From Enterococcus faecalis (lineage in GTDB: Bacteria > Bacillota > Bacilli > Lactobacillales > Enterococcaceae): a DNA stretch of 64,000 nucleotides. This document shows positions 49,306 through 59,129 of this stretch, one piece after another (the first letter of the stretch is position 1; each line of letters opens with the position of its first letter). The stretch covers positions 594,501-658,500 of the forward strand of contig NZ_CP118962.1 of NCBI RefSeq assembly GCF_029024925.1, written 5' to 3'. Under the pieces are notes generated by a model. It saw only the letters and a list, made by a program, of their open reading frames with translations, had not been told where the DNA came from and ran no database searches. Made by a program: the position numbers and the translations under genes.

Positions 49306-49964
49306 TAGATATCACCTCGTAAAACAGCAATGTTCCATTGGAAATAACGCTTAAAGACATGTGCTGAAAATTTTAAAATTGGTAGAAACAGTAACCAACC
49401 AATGATTGATGCACCAAATAAAAAGAGACTCATAGATAATTGGAAAAAGGAAGCGGCATTTGCCTGGGTAATAACACTATAAATACCATAAATTGGTGAA
49501 AATAAAGTTGCAGCTCCGGCAATGCCACAACCGACGTATATTAAGGCAATCCCTAAAATAACCCAAAACATGAAGAAAAAATTTAAACAGAAAATACCAA
49601 GCACTTGGAAAAATCGGGTTAGCGGCCGATGCTGTGGTCGTTGATAGTATGGAGAATCATTATCATAGTAAAATTCAGATTCTTCTTCATAGGGATGATC
49701 ATAAGCAGGTGTAGCCGCTGGAATTTCTTGCCAGCCATTATTTTCAATTTTTCGTTCCGTCAATTCAATGCCTTGTTCTTTTAAAATTTCTTCTGCGATA
49801 ACCCGTGGTTTCCCCAATGATTTTGCCACTTGTTCTTCTGTTTCGCCTTCCGCAACACGAGCATCAAATAACGCCTTGTATTTCGCAAGAATAATAGCTT
49901 GATCTTTTGGATTTAATGCTTTTAAATAAATTTTCAGCTCAATAATAAAATGTTCTTTATTCAT
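49305..49964 (-). CDS. DUF1700 (HAAS-type) membrane protein
   Basis: The start chosen is the ATG at 49964 with GGGAG upstream, giving 219 residues. The N-terminal ~80 residues form the HAAS-like helical module (YLKALNPKDQAIILAKY, AKSLGKPRVIAEEIL). They are followed by a Tyr/Asp-rich linker and several membrane helices (LGIFCLNFFFMFWVILGIALIYVGC and more). DUF1700 and DUF4097 proteins usually come with a PadR repressor; none is present here. Confidence 0.85.
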   Translation of the reverse strand: MNKEHFIIELKIYLKALNPKDQAIILAKYKALFDARVAEGETEEQVAKSLGKPRVIAEEILKEQGIELTERKIENNGWQEIPAATPAYDHPYEEESEFYYDNDSPYYQRPQHRPLTRFFQVLGIFCLNFFFMFWVILGIALIYVGCGIAGAATLFSPIYGIYSVITQANAASFFQLSMSLFLFGASIIGWLLFLPILKFSAHVFKRYFQWNIAVLRGDI

Positions 49965-50003
49965 TCCGCTCCCTCTTTCTACACGATTCATTTCTCATCT
50001 TAA

Positions 50004-50032
50004 ACTATAATTTCTTTTTGGGCGAATAACAA
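50004..50032 (-). promoter_or_regulatory. Promoter of the DUF1700/DUF4097 operon
   Basis: On the minus strand TTGTTA (50032-50027) and TATAGT (50009-50004) are 17 bases apart. The rest of the divergent region (to 50279) shows only the atlA promoter and no gene. Confidence 0.6.
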
Positions 50033-50210
50033 GAGGAATTAAAAAAATCAGACTAAGGTAAAGAAGCATCTACAACTAAAGTCGCAGTTTTTTCCGAGTA
50101 GTAACAAGAGAGTATATCCGTGTTAAAAAACATTACTTCTTTACAATCTAGTTACAGTAATATGAAATTTTGTTGAAGTGTTTTTAATTCGCCAGAAAAA
50201 AAGGTATACT

Positions 50211-50219
50211 TGTTATAAT
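50211..50219 (+). promoter_or_regulatory. Extended -10 promoter of atlA
   Basis: TGTTATAAT at 50211-50219 lies about 60 bases before the atlA ATG. A second -10-like TATACT lies just upstream (50205). No convincing -35. Confidence 0.5.
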
Positions 50220-50279
50220 AACAAAACTAAAAAATTACATTTACATATAAGTTAAAAAAGGAAAGTTGGGGACGTATCA

Positions 50280-52493
50280 ATGAAGAAAGAATCAATGTCA
50301 CGTATCGAAAGAAGGAAAGCACAACAAAGAAAGAAAACGCCAGTACAATGGAAGAAGAGCACTACTTTATTCAGCTCGGCGTTAATTGTTTCATCTGTAG
50401 GAACGCCCGTTGCGTTACTACCAGTGACTGCTGAGGCAACAGAAGAGCAGCCAACAAATGCGGAAGTTGCCCAAGCACCTACTACGGAAACTGGCTTAGT
50501 AGAGACACCAACAACAGAAACTACGCCAGGAACTACGGAACAACCGACAACGGATTCGTCAACAACGACTGAATCGACAACTGAATCATCAAAAGAAACA
50601 CCAACAACACCAAGTACCGAGCAACCAACAGTTGATTCAACTACACCTGTGGAATCAGGAACGACTGATTCTTCAGTAGCAGAAATCGCGCCAGTAGCTC
50701 CTTCAACAACCGAGTCCGAAGCAGCGCCTGCGGTTACACCAGATGATGAAGTAAAAGTACCCGAAGCTAGAGTAGCTTCTGCGCAAACTTTTTCAGCGTT
50801 ATCACCGACGCAAAGTCCTTCAGAATTTATTGCCGAGTTAGCTCGTTGTGCACAACCTATTGCGCAAGCCAATGATTTATATGCATCAGTGATGATGGCT
50901 CAAGCAATCGTTGAAAGTGGTTGGGGAGCAAGTACGCTATCTAAGGCACCAAACTATAACTTATTTGGGATTAAAGGCAGCTACAATGGACAATCTGTCT
51001 ATATGGATACATGGGAATATTTAAACGGCAAATGGTTAGTGAAAAAAGAACCTTTCCGTAAATATCCTTCTTACATGGAATCATTCCAAGATAATGCGCA
51101 CGTGCTAAAAACAACTTCTTTCCAAGCGGGCGTTTACTATTATGCTGGGGCTTGGAAAAGCAATACAAGCTCGTACCGCGATGCAACTGCTTGGTTAACA
51201 GGTCGTTATGCGACAGATCCTAGCTACAATGCTAAATTAAATAATGTCATTACCGCATATAACTTAACTCAATATGATACACCATCTTCTGGTGGAAATA
51301 CTGGGGGCGGAATAGTTAATCCAGGAACAGGCGGCTCGAACAATCAATCAGGAACGAACACGTACTATACTGTAAAATCAGGAGATACCTTGAATAAAAT
51401 TGCCGCGCAATATGGTGTGAGCGTTGCTAATTTACGCTCATGGAACGGCATCTCTGGCGATTTAATTTTCGTTGGTCAAAAACTTATCGTGAAAAAAGGT
51501 GCTTCAGGTAACACTGGTGGCTCAGGCAGCGGTGGTTCTAACAATAATCAATCAGGAACGAACACGTACTATACTGTAAAATCAGGGGATACCTTGAATA
51601 AAATTGCCGCCCAATATGGCGTGAGCGTTGCTAATTTACGCTCATGGAATGGCATCTCTGGCGATTTAATTTTCGTTGGTCAAAAACTCATCGTGAAAAA
51701 AGGTGCTTCAGGTAACACTGGTGGCTCAAACAACGGTGGCTCTAACAATAATCAATCAGGAACGAATACGTACTACACAATTAAATCAGGCGATACCTTG
51801 AACAAAATTGCCGCCCAATATGGCGTGAGTGTTGCTAATTTACGCTCATGGAATGGCATTTCTGGCGATTTAATCTTCGCTGGTCAAAAAATTATTGTGA
51901 AAAAAGGTACTTCAGGTAACACCGGTGGCTCAAGCAACGGTAGTTCTAACAATAATCAATCAGGAACGAATACGTACTACACGATTAAATCAGGCGATAC
52001 CTTGAACAAAATTTCTGCACAATTCGGTGTTAGTGTGGCTAACTTACAAGCCTGGAATAACATCAGCGGTAGTTTGATTTTTGCTGGTCAAAAGATTATC
52101 GTGAAAAAAGGCGCCAACTCAGGTTCAACGAATACGAACAAGCCTACGAATAATGGTGGCGGTGCGACAACATCCTACACGATTAAATCAGGTGATACGC
52201 TGAATAAAATTTCTGCACAGTTTGGCGTGAGTGTTGCTAATCTACGTTCATGGAACGGGATCAAAGGCGATTTAATTTTTGCTGGTCAAACAATCATCGT
52301 GAAAAAAGGCGCTTCTGCAGGTGGCAATGCTTCTTCAACAAATAGTGCATCAGGCAAACGCCATACAGTTAAAAGCGGTGATTCACTTTGGGGCTTATCA
52401 ATGCAATACGGAATCAGCATCCAAAAAATCAAACAATTAAATGGCTTAAGCGGGGATACAATTTATATTGGTCAAACTTTAAAAGTTGGTTAA
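50280..52493 (+). CDS. atlA: Major autolysin: N-acetylglucosaminidase with LysM repeats
   Basis: This 737-residue protein matches the known AtlA layout. A long, basic-leader signal peptide (about residues 1-53) is followed by a Thr/Glu-rich domain (about 54-172). Next comes a GH73 glucosaminidase domain (about 173-333, with ASVMMAQAIVESGWG containing the catalytic Glu). Six LysM modules form the C-terminus. The enzyme cuts GlcNAc-beta-1,4-MurNAc bonds at the septum to separate daughter cells; LysM binds peptidoglycan. The T/E-rich domain limits activity until proteolysis, as reported for E. faecalis AtlA. Confidence 0.97.
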   Translation: MKKESMSRIERRKAQQRKKTPVQWKKSTTLFSSALIVSSVGTPVALLPVTAEATEEQPTNAEVAQAPTTETGLVETPTTETTPGTTEQPTTDSSTTTESTTESSKETPTTPSTEQPTVDSTTPVESGTTDSSVAEIAPVAPSTTESEAAPAVTPDDEVKVPEARVASAQTFSALSPTQSPSEFIAELARCAQPIAQANDLYASVMMAQAIVESGWGASTLSKAPNYNLFGIKGSYNGQSVYMDTWEYLNGKWLVKKEPFRKYPSYMESFQDNAHVLKTTSFQAGVYYYAGAWKSNTSSYRDATAWLTGRYATDPSYNAKLNNVITAYNLTQYDTPSSGGNTGGGIVNPGTGGSNNQSGTNTYYTVKSGDTLNKIAAQYGVSVANLRSWNGISGDLIFVGQKLIVKKGASGNTGGSGSGGSNNNQSGTNTYYTVKSGDTLNKIAAQYGVSVANLRSWNGISGDLIFVGQKLIVKKGASGNTGGSNNGGSNNNQSGTNTYYTIKSGDTLNKIAAQYGVSVANLRSWNGISGDLIFAGQKIIVKKGTSGNTGGSSNGSSNNNQSGTNTYYTIKSGDTLNKISAQFGVSVANLQAWNNISGSLIFAGQKIIVKKGANSGSTNTNKPTNNGGGATTSYTIKSGDTLNKISAQFGVSVANLRSWNGIKGDLIFAGQTIIVKKGASAGGNASSTNSASGKRHTVKSGDSLWGLSMQYGISIQKIKQLNGLSGDTIYIGQTLKVG
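51340..52490 (+). repeat. Tandem LysM-encoding repeats in atlA
   Basis: Repeat units begin at 51363, 51567, 51771, 51975, 52173 and about 52363, i.e. 204, 204, 204, 198 and 190 bases apart. Units 1 and 2 are almost identical in DNA, units 3-5 very similar, and unit 6 diverged. The Asn/Gly/Ser-rich linkers are also repeated. Confidence 0.9.
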
Positions 52494-52535
52494 TTTAAGA
52501 TTGAAAAAAATAGCTATCTTTGGTAACATGAGTCT

Positions 52536-52541
52536 TATAAT
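52536..52541 (+). promoter_or_regulatory. Promoter (-10) of the leuS leader
   Basis: Perfect TATAAT at 52536-52541, shortly before the T-box stem I; the -35 is unclear. Confidence 0.5.
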
Positions 52542-52547
52542 AGAAAA

Positions 52548-52801
52548 AAACAATGAGAAGGAATAGTAGAAAGAACCATGTGATAGAGAGCGTATGGCTG
52601 GTGGAAATACGTACAGAAGCTTTTGAACTCGCCTTTAAGTTACTTTTTTGAACAAACCAAGTAGGAAAAGTCGGTGACGATCGTTAAGACGTTTGAGGTT
52701 AAGGTGACGGTGAATAACCGTTTCTTTGACGAATTTAGGTGGTACCACGTTGCATTTGTATGTTCACGTCCTATAGGAATTTTTCCTATAGGACTTTTTT
52801 T
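52548..52801 (+). promoter_or_regulatory. T-box leader of leuS (Leu specifier CTC)
   Basis: Stem I shows AGTA (52564), GAGAGC...GGCTGGTGGAAA and the specifier loop GAA-CTC-G, with CTC at 52628-52630 (Leu). The T-box motif AGGTGGTACCACG is at 52737-52749, with UGGU complementary to an A discriminator. A terminator (52768-52779 with 52783-52794, then T run) competes with the antiterminator. Uncharged tRNA-Leu should allow leuS transcription. Confidence 0.93.
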
Positions 52802-52896
52802 TATCACTAAGTAGCTAGTTTAAGTCAGAATAGTGACAATGGCTGCAGGTGGCAAATTTTAAGAATGAAAAATTTTATATTACTAGGAGGAATAAC

Positions 52897-55311
52897 ATGA
52901 GCTACAATCACAAAGAGATTGAGAAAAAATGGCAAAAATATTGGGCTAAGAACAATTGTTTCAATACATTGGACGACCCAAATAAAGAAAAATTTTATGC
53001 ACTAGATATGTTTCCCTATCCATCTGGACAAGGCTTACACGTAGGTCACCCGGAAGGCTATACAGCAACCGATATTCTTTCACGTATGAAACGTGCGCAA
53101 GGCTATAATGTGTTGCATCCAATGGGCTGGGATGCGTTTGGTTTGCCAGCAGAACAATATGCGTTAGACACAGGAAATGACCCAGCTGAATTTACTAAGA
53201 AAAATATCGAAACATTCCGTCGCCAAATTAATTCATTAGGATTCAGCTATGATTGGAATCGCGAAATTAATACCACTGATCCCGAATATTACAAATGGAC
53301 ACAATGGATATTTACAAAATTATATGAAAAAGGGTTAGCTTATGAAGCAGAAGTTGCGGTTAACTGGGTACCTGAACTAGGAACTGTTATTTCAAATGAA
53401 GAAGTCATTGATGGAAAAAGTGAACGTGGCGGTTATGATGTGGTTCGCCGACCAATGCGTCAATGGATGCTGAAAATTACTGCTTATGCAGATCGCTTAT
53501 TAGAAGATTTAGAGCTTGTTGATTGGCCAGAAAGTATTAAAGATATGCAACGAAATTGGATTGGACGTTCTGAAGGAGCCAATGTGACCTTTAAAGTCGC
53601 TGGCACAGAAGAAAGTTTCACGGTGTTTACAACCCGTCCTGATACCTTGTTTGGTGCAACCTATACTGTTCTAGCTCCTGAACTAGAACTAGTGAAAAAA
53701 ATTACGACACCTGAACAAACAGCAGCTGTAGAAGCATATATTGAAGAAACCTCAAAAAAATCTGATTTAAATAGAACGGATTTAGCAAAAGAAAAAACAG
53801 GTGTTTTCACAGGTGCGTATGCGATAAATCCAGTTAATGGCCAAGAAATTCCAATTTGGATTGGCGATTATGTTTTAGCAAGCTATGGCACAGGCGCAAT
53901 CATGGCGGTCCCAGCGCATGATGAACGGGATTACGAATTTGCGAAAACATTTGGCATTGATATCCTACCAGTAATCGCAGGTGGCGACATTACAACAGAA
54001 GCCTATACAGGGGATGGACCGCATATCAATTCTGATTTCTTAAATGGATTAAACAAAGCAGAAGCCATCGCTAAAATGAATGAGTGGCTAGAAGAAAATC
54101 ACGTAGGGAAAAAAGAAGTATCTTATCGTTTACGTGACTGGTTATTCTCTCGTCAACGCTACTGGGGTGAACCAATTCCTGTGATCCATTGGGAAGATGG
54201 AACAACCACAACGGTTCCTGAATCTGAGTTACCTCTACGTTTACCAGTAACATCGGATATTCGCCCAAGTGGAACTGGGGAATCGCCATTAGCAAACATT
54301 GATGAATGGGTCAATGTCGTCGACCCTGAAACTGGTATGAAGGGAAAACGTGAAACGAATACTATGCCACAATGGGCTGGAAGCTCTTGGTATTACTTAC
54401 GATTCATTGATCCTCATAATAAAAATGAAATTGCTGATTTTGAAAAATTAAAACGTTGGTTACCAGTTGATATCTATATTGGTGGTGCCGAACATGCGGT
54501 GCTGCATTTACTTTATGCTCGTTTTTGGCATAAATTCTTATATGATATTGGTGTGGTTCCTACCAAAGAACCTTTCCAAAAATTATACAACCAAGGTATG
54601 ATTTTAGGAGAAAACAACGAAAAAATGTCTAAATCACGTGGCAATGTTGTAAATCCCGATGATGTGGTGGCTAAATATGGTGCGGATACATTACGTCTTT
54701 ATGAAATGTTCATGGGCCCGTTAGATGCTTCCATTGCTTGGAATGAAAATGGCTTAGAAGGAAGTCGTAAATTCTTAGATCGCGTTTGGCGTCTGATTGT
54801 TGATGAAGAAGGCAAAATGCGTGACCGAATTACCACAATTAATGATGGCCGTTTAACGAAAGTTTATCACCAAACGGTTAAAAAAGTGACAGAAGATATG
54901 GCAAACTTGCACTTTAATACAGCGATTTCTCAATTAATGGTTTTTGTGAATGAAGCCAATAAAGTGGATGCCTTACCTTATGAATATGTGGAAGGATTTG
55001 TCCAATTACTTGCGCCAATCGCGCCACATATTGGTGAAGAACTATGGCAAATTTTAGGTAACGAGGAAAGTTTAACTTATGTCCCTTGGCCAACCTATGA
55101 TGAAGCAGCCTTAGTAGAAGATGAAGTGGAAGTAGTTTTCCAAGTGAACGGAAAATTACGTGGCAAACAAAATGTCGCTCGTGGGTTAAGCAAAGAAGAA
55201 TTAGAACAAATTGCAATGAACCATGAAGCTGTTAAAGAATTTATTGAAGGAAAAACAGTGCGCAAAGTGATTGCTGTTCCAGATAAATTAGTAAATATTG
55301 TTGCAAATTAA
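52897..55311 (+). CDS. leuS: Leucyl-tRNA synthetase
   Basis: The start chosen is the ATG at 52897 behind TAGGAGG, giving 804 residues, normal for Firmicutes. This class I synthetase has the HIGH-type motif [10 protein letters not shown], a KMSKS motif (EKMSKSRGN) and the inserted editing domain with [18 protein letters not shown]. It charges tRNA-Leu and is regulated by the T-box directly upstream. Confidence 0.98.
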   Translation: MSYNHKEIEKKWQKYWAKNNCFNTLDDPNKEKFYALDMFPYPSGQGLHVGHPEGYTATDILSRMKRAQGYNVLHPMGWDAFGLPAEQYALDTGNDPAEFTKKNIETFRRQINSLGFSYDWNREINTTDPEYYKWTQWIFTKLYEKGLAYEAEVAVNWVPELGTVISNEEVIDGKSERGGYDVVRRPMRQWMLKITAYADRLLEDLELVDWPESIKDMQRNWIGRSEGANVTFKVAGTEESFTVFTTRPDTLFGATYTVLAPELELVKKITTPEQTAAVEAYIEETSKKSDLNRTDLAKEKTGVFTGAYAINPVNGQEIPIWIGDYVLASYGTGAIMAVPAHDERDYEFAKTFGIDILPVIAGGDITTEAYTGDGPHINSDFLNGLNKAEAIAKMNEWLEENHVGKKEVSYRLRDWLFSRQRYWGEPIPVIHWEDGTTTTVPESELPLRLPVTSDIRPSGTGESPLANIDEWVNVVDPETGMKGKRETNTMPQWAGSSWYYLRFIDPHNKNEIADFEKLKRWLPVDIYIGGAEHAVLHLLYARFWHKFLYDIGVVPTKEPFQKLYNQGMILGENNEKMSKSRGNVVNPDDVVAKYGADTLRLYEMFMGPLDASIAWNENGLEGSRKFLDRVWRLIVDEEGKMRDRITTINDGRLTKVYHQTVKKVTEDMANLHFNTAISQLMVFVNEANKVDALPYEYVEGFVQLLAPIAPHIGEELWQILGNEESLTYVPWPTYDEAALVEDEVEVVFQVNGKLRGKQNVARGLSKEELEQIAMNHEAVKEFIEGKTVRKVIAVPDKLVNIVAN

Positions 55312-55330
55312 GTTTACATGTTTTTATTAA

Positions 55331-55369
55331 AAAAAGAGCCGGACGTGTCAAAACGTCTGGCTCTTTTTA
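55331..55369. terminator. Bidirectional terminator after leuS
   Basis: AAAAAGAGCCGGACGT pairs with ACGTCTGGCTCTTTTT (one G-U) around a 6-base loop; it serves leuS and the converging small gene. Confidence 0.9.
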
Positions 55370-55591
55370 AGGTTGTTTTGTTTTACCTTTTTGATTCATA
55401 TGTTCTTTACATGTGATTGTTATAACCGAAAGCAAGGCGATGAAGAGAAAAAAGTAACCAAGCGGCGTACAGAAAAAGGCGGGTTCTTTTAAAAGTCCAT
55501 CGCTAGATAATGTTGATCCAACTAAAATAGAGATCATAAATAATAAAAGACTAATCAAGCCAAGAAATAAGCTAATACGATATTTTTTCAA
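55367..55591 (-). CDS. Small membrane protein, function unknown
   Basis: The start chosen is the TTG at 55591, because AAAGGAGG lies 8 bases upstream; a longer version starting at 55657 has no ribosome site. This gives 74 residues with two hydrophobic helices (ISLFLGLISLLLFMISILVG and PLGYFFLFIALLSVITITC) and a basic tail (NQKGKTKQP). No family recognised. Confidence 0.55.
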   Translation of the reverse strand: MKKYRISLFLGLISLLLFMISILVGSTLSSDGLLKEPAFFCTPLGYFFLFIALLSVITITCKEHMNQKGKTKQP

Positions 55592-55687
55592 CTTCAGTTC
55601 CTCCTTTAATGAACTATCACTAAGATAAATCAAAAAGGTTAACTTTTTTTTAGGCAACTGTTAAAACTTAGATAAGAAATCTATTTT

Positions 55688-56131
55688 CTAAGTTTGTCGT
55701 TGTTGGTAATTGGTTAAGATCATACGTGAAAAGGGACCGACAATCAGCAATTGATAAGGAAGGGCAACAATAAAGTTCAGGCCCCAAGCTTGGAAATACG
55801 CACTTAGTGACAACGTCTGGCCTTCCATTAATAAGCCAAATAAAGACATACAAGTCACCATGCCGATAATCATGAGACTCGAAATGGTCAGAATAAGTAA
55901 TAGCCGTTTTTCTTTATTAAAGGGTAAAGAAAAAGCGATTTTCTTAGCTAAGACACCAACGATGAAAACGTCTAAAATAAAAGCAACGATAAATCCAGGA
56001 AGCAAACCTTTTGATAAGGCGTACAATGAAAATTCTCCATGCAATAATAAATTATAGGTGCTCATTCCGAAAACCATCAGAAAGCACATTAACGTAGTAA
56101 AAAGCATTACTTCTTTTTTATTAGTAGGCAT
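55688..56131 (-). CDS. DUF2798-family membrane protein
   Basis: This 147-residue protein has four membrane helices arranged as two similar halves (FTTLMCFLMVFGMSTYNLLL and LTISSLMIIGMVTCMSLFGLL). That is the internal duplication seen in DUF2798 proteins, whose function is unknown. The start follows GAAAGGAG. Confidence 0.8.
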   Translation of the reverse strand: MPTNKKEVMLFTTLMCFLMVFGMSTYNLLLHGEFSLYALSKGLLPGFIVAFILDVFIVGVLAKKIAFSLPFNKEKRLLLILTISSLMIIGMVTCMSLFGLLMEGQTLSLSAYFQAWGLNFIVALPYQLLIVGPFSRMILTNYQQRQT

Positions 56132-56260
56132 TTTTTTCTCCTTTCATTTATTGAGAGTAATGATTGTTCTAGGCAGAAAAGGACAAATTCTCTCGACTTT
56201 TACTAGTGTAGCAAAAATAAAAGTTCTTCATAAGTTAGAATTTGCTAAGAATTTGATTCA

Positions 56261-56300
56261 AATAAAAAGGTGTACTAAGTCAGCAGTACACCTTTTTATT
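56261..56300 (-). terminator. Terminator of the T-box-controlled ABC operon
   Basis: A perfect 16-base stem AATAAAAAGGTGTACT/AGTACACCTTTTTATT with an 8-base loop; on the minus strand it ends with T-rich sequence. Confidence 0.88.
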
Positions 56301-56306
56301 CGTTAT

Positions 56307-57137
56307 TTAGTTTATTTTTGTGTTATTTGTAACGTCCTCTCCAAACCATTTTTGAGAAATTTTACTAAGGGTGCCATCTTTTCGTAACGTTTCAAAGGCA
56401 GTATTGATTTTTTGGACTAATTGATTGTCTGATTTGCGGACGCCCACAGCAAAATCTTCATTGTCATAGCCGACATGAGAAATAGTATAGTTTTTTAAAT
56501 TATCTTCGTGGGAAAGATAGTAGTTGGCGTAGACGCGATCGATTAGGAGCCCATCAATTCGGCCAGATTTTAAATCTAAGAAAGCTTCATTAAAGCCGTC
56601 ATATAAAATAGGCGTTTGGTCTTTAACAAATTTTTTCAAAACGTCAGGCTGACTTTCGAAGCCATCATAGCCAGAAGAGCCGTTTTGAACCCCTAAAATT
56701 TTGCCTTGCATGTCGCTCGCTGTTGCAATGTTTTTTACTTTTAAAGAAACAAGTACTTGATCGTTCGTCATGTAAGGTTGTGTGAATTGAACTTTTTCGG
56801 CCCGCTCGCTCGTTTTAGTGTAGCCGTTCCAAATAAGATCAATGGTTTGATTTTGTAATTCTGTTTCTTTCATAGACCAATCAATCGGTTGGAAGTCAAC
56901 GGAAATGCCATAAAGTTTAAAAACCGCTTTGGCTAAGTCGACATCAAAGCCGACAATTTTGCCTGATTTATCTTGAAAACCCATGGGCACAAAGGAGTCA
57001 TCTAAGCCAATAATAATCCGTTTTTCTTCGTTAATCCGTGTCCATTGATCTTCGTTGCTTTTTCTTTTACCACAACCTGCAAATAGGAGTAAACTACAAC
57101 AGATAACCAGCAAGGCTAAAGAATATTTCTTTTTCAT
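56307..57137 (-). CDS. Amino-acid ABC transporter substrate-binding lipoprotein
   Basis: The start chosen is the second ATG (57137), 6 bases after AAAGGAG, giving 276 residues. A lipoprotein signal ends in LLFAGC. The family-3 binding fold shows IIIGLDDSFVPMGF, GKIVGFDVDLAKAVF and DLIWNGYTKTSERA. It delivers an amino acid to the permease encoded upstream. The leader's two specifiers suggest histidine. Last gene of the three-gene operon. Confidence 0.9.
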   Translation of the reverse strand: MKKKYSLALLVICCSLLLFAGCGKRKSNEDQWTRINEEKRIIIGLDDSFVPMGFQDKSGKIVGFDVDLAKAVFKLYGISVDFQPIDWSMKETELQNQTIDLIWNGYTKTSERAEKVQFTQPYMTNDQVLVSLKVKNIATASDMQGKILGVQNGSSGYDGFESQPDVLKKFVKDQTPILYDGFNEAFLDLKSGRIDGLLIDRVYANYYLSHEDNLKNYTISHVGYDNEDFAVGVRKSDNQLVQKINTAFETLRKDGTLSKISQKWFGEDVTNNTKIN

Positions 57138-57150
57138 CATAAACTCCTTT

Positions 57151-57786
57151 CTATTGGACGGGGGCAACCGTCAAAAGATTGTCTGCAATTTTTTCAGCGA
57201 AAGCCATATCGTGGGTCACGACAATCTGTGTCATGCCTTGTTTCCGTAAATCTAAAATAACTTCTTCCACTTGTTGGCGTAAAGCTGGATCTAGCGCGCT
57301 CGTTGGTTCATCGTACCCAAGAACTTTTGGCTTCATTGCTAAGGCACGAGCAAGTGCAACTCGTTGTTTTTGTCCACCGGAAAGTTGGTACGGATAGAGT
57401 TTTTCTTTACCAGCCAAGCCCAATTTTTCCAGTAACTCTAAAGCTTCTTGCTGACTTTTTGCTTTTTCTTCTTTTAGTACTAATGTAGGTGCTAAGGTAA
57501 TATTTTCTAAAACTGATAAGTGAGGGAAAAGTTGGAAGTCCTGGAAAACGACCCCAACCACTTGATCGGCATTGTCCATTTCAGCAGGATTGAAAGGAAC
57601 ACCATCCAACAAAAGCTCACCAGAATCAATGGTTTCTAAACCAGCCAAACAACGAAGTAAAGTGGTTTTTCCGCCGCCTGAAGGACCAACAATCGTTAAA
57701 ATTTTACCATCTGGAATTTCTAAATTTAAGTGATCAATAATGGTCCGGTTGTCAAAATGTTTGGTTAAATTTTTAATAGTTAACAT
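57151..57786 (-). CDS. Amino-acid ABC transporter ATP-binding protein
   Basis: This 211-residue ATPase of the polar amino-acid uptake family has Walker A GPSGGGKTT, Q-loop VVFQDFQLFPH, signature LSGGQKQR, Walker [13 protein letters not shown] and H-loop VTHDM. It is shorter than GlnQ-type relatives (about 240), lacking part of the C-terminal end. It lies between the permease and binding-protein genes. Confidence 0.92.
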   Translation of the reverse strand: MLTIKNLTKHFDNRTIIDHLNLEIPDGKILTIVGPSGGGKTTLLRCLAGLETIDSGELLLDGVPFNPAEMDNADQVVGVVFQDFQLFPHLSVLENITLAPTLVLKEEKAKSQQEALELLEKLGLAGKEKLYPYQLSGGQKQRVALARALAMKPKVLGYDEPTSALDPALRQQVEEVILDLRKQGMTQIVVTHDMAFAEKIADNLLTVAPVQ

Positions 57787-57798
57787 GGTAGAGTCCTC

Positions 57799-58443
57799 CT
57801 ATTTATAATATTGATAGAATTTTTCAATTTTCTTAGAAGCAACAGTCAAAATTGCCGTAAAGAGTAAATAAATCACTCCCACTAAAGCTAATGGCACTAA
57901 TGTAACATCGCGGCTCATCGCAATTTTACCAGCACGCAAAAGATCGCCTAAGCCAAGAACATAAATAAGAGAAGTATCCTTGACCAAATTGATAATTTCA
58001 TTTCCTACGGAAGGCAGCACGATTTTAACAACTTGTGGCAAAATAATCCGCGTGACTGTTTGAAAACGTGTTAAACGTAAAACCTTAGCAGCTTCATATT
58101 GACCTTGGGGAATTGCTTGAATCCCCCCGCGAAAAATTTCAGCAAAGTACGCAGCATAATTTAAAATAAATGCGAATAAGGCTGCATCGTAACGTTCAAA
58201 GACAATACCAATTAATGGTAAGCCGTAAAAAACAAAAATTAATTGTAACAATAGCGGAGTGCCGCGCATTAACCAAATGTAGAGGTTAATTAAGTAACGT
58301 AAAGGTTTAAACGAACTTTGTAAAATAAAGGCAATGATAATCCCCAGTGGAATCGAGCCAAGGAGCGTAAAGAAAAAGACTTTCAGTGTCATGCCAGCTC
58401 CGCTAACTAAAGCAGGTAAAATTTCTAAAATATAATCCATCAT
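57799..58443 (-). CDS. Amino-acid ABC transporter permease
   Basis: The start chosen is the ATG at 58443 after TTGGAGG (58440 is an equally spaced alternative), giving about 214 residues. Five membrane helices and the EAA loop (EAAKVLRLTRFQTVTRIILPQ) identify a polar amino-acid permease. It is the first gene of the operon, immediately behind two T-box leaders in series. Confidence 0.92.
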   Translation of the reverse strand: MMDYILEILPALVSGAGMTLKVFFFTLLGSIPLGIIIAFILQSSFKPLRYLINLYIWLMRGTPLLLQLIFVFYGLPLIGIVFERYDAALFAFILNYAAYFAEIFRGGIQAIPQGQYEAAKVLRLTRFQTVTRIILPQVVKIVLPSVGNEIINLVKDTSLIYVLGLGDLLRAGKIAMSRDVTLVPLALVGVIYLLFTAILTVASKKIEKFYQYYK

Positions 58444-58470
58444 TTTTTCCTCCAACAATTTTTATTAAAA

Positions 58471-58860
58471 AACAAAAAAGCCTCTTGGCTGTGAGCCAAG
58501 AGGACGAATCGCATTCGTGGTGCCACCTCAATTTACTTATCTTTCACAAGATAAGCCTTATGTAGTTGCGTTGACAACTACTCTCTGTTAACGATAGAGT
58601 CACCGGTTTTTCTTACTAAAGGATTCAGAAAAACATCTTTTAGGTGTGAGTAAAGAAGAATCCATCTTTTTCTTTCAGCCAATGAAAAAGTCTCTGTAAA
58701 GGAAGAGCTAAATTACTATGTCCTAAGCCTTGATTATAAGTATGAAATTGTTCGAACGGAACAGAAAACCTGTTGCTTTTCTAGCTTATCCCATTAAGCA
58801 TATAGAAAAGAGGACAACAGACTTGAGCAGTTGAGGCACTCTCTAAGGTTGAAAAGCGCA
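58471..58860 (-). promoter_or_regulatory. Proximal T-box leader (best-read specifier CAC, His)
   Basis: Minus-strand T-box motif AGGTGGCACCACG (58528-58516), then terminator CCTCTTGGCT/AGCCAAGAGG (58503-58481) and a six-T run. Stem I has AGTA, GAGAC...ATTGGCTGAAA and a lower stem TTAGG/CCTAA. The triplet just before the lower stem and one purine is CAC (58648-58646). The T-box residue N is C (UGGC), which would pair with a G discriminator. Confidence 0.8.
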
Positions 58861-58871
58861 TCTAAAAAAAC

Positions 58872-59123
58872 AAAAAAGTCCTTTGGCTGAATAGCCAAAG
58901 GACGAATAATCAATTATCGTGGTTCCACCTTAGTTTATTCATGTTTCGCAACACGAACCTTATGAAGTTCATAACTTCGCCTGTTAACGAGTGGTCCCGG
59001 ACTTTCCTACTAAGGGTTCAAAAAGTCAACTCCCAGATGTGGTTCGCTGTTTCTTTACGTCTTTTTCCACCAACCAAAGACTCTCTTCACTAAAGGAAAC
59101 AGTTACTCTTCTGTTCTCTGTTT
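58872..59123 (-). promoter_or_regulatory. Distal T-box leader (best-read specifier CAC, His)
   Basis: Minus-strand T-box motif AGGTGGAACCACG (58930-58918), then terminator GTCCTTTGGCT/AGCCAAAGGAC (58903-58878) with a T run. Stem I has AGAGTA, GAGAGTC...GGTTGGTGGAAA and lower stem CAGA/TCTG; the triplet before it is CAC (59041-59039) followed by A. The N residue is A (UGGA). Confidence 0.82.
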
Positions 59124-59129
59124 TTCAAT

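Noticed and set aside
50252-50872. 206-residue minus-strand open frame over the start of atlA
   Set aside because: It is the antisense shadow of the Thr/Glu-rich repeat region of atlA; biased Ser/Val composition and no ribosome site.
51340-52490. CRISPR-like regular repeats
   Set aside because: Units of about 200 bases are LysM-coding repeats in frame within atlA, not short repeats with unique spacers.
55592-55657. Longer version of the 74-residue membrane protein starting at TTG 55657
   Set aside because: No ribosome site at 55657, while AAAGGAGG precedes the TTG at 55591 with correct spacing.
55860-56387. Plus-strand open frames opposite the DUF2798 gene and the downstream gap
   Set aside because: Basic, low-complexity translations antisense to a real membrane-protein gene, no ribosome site.
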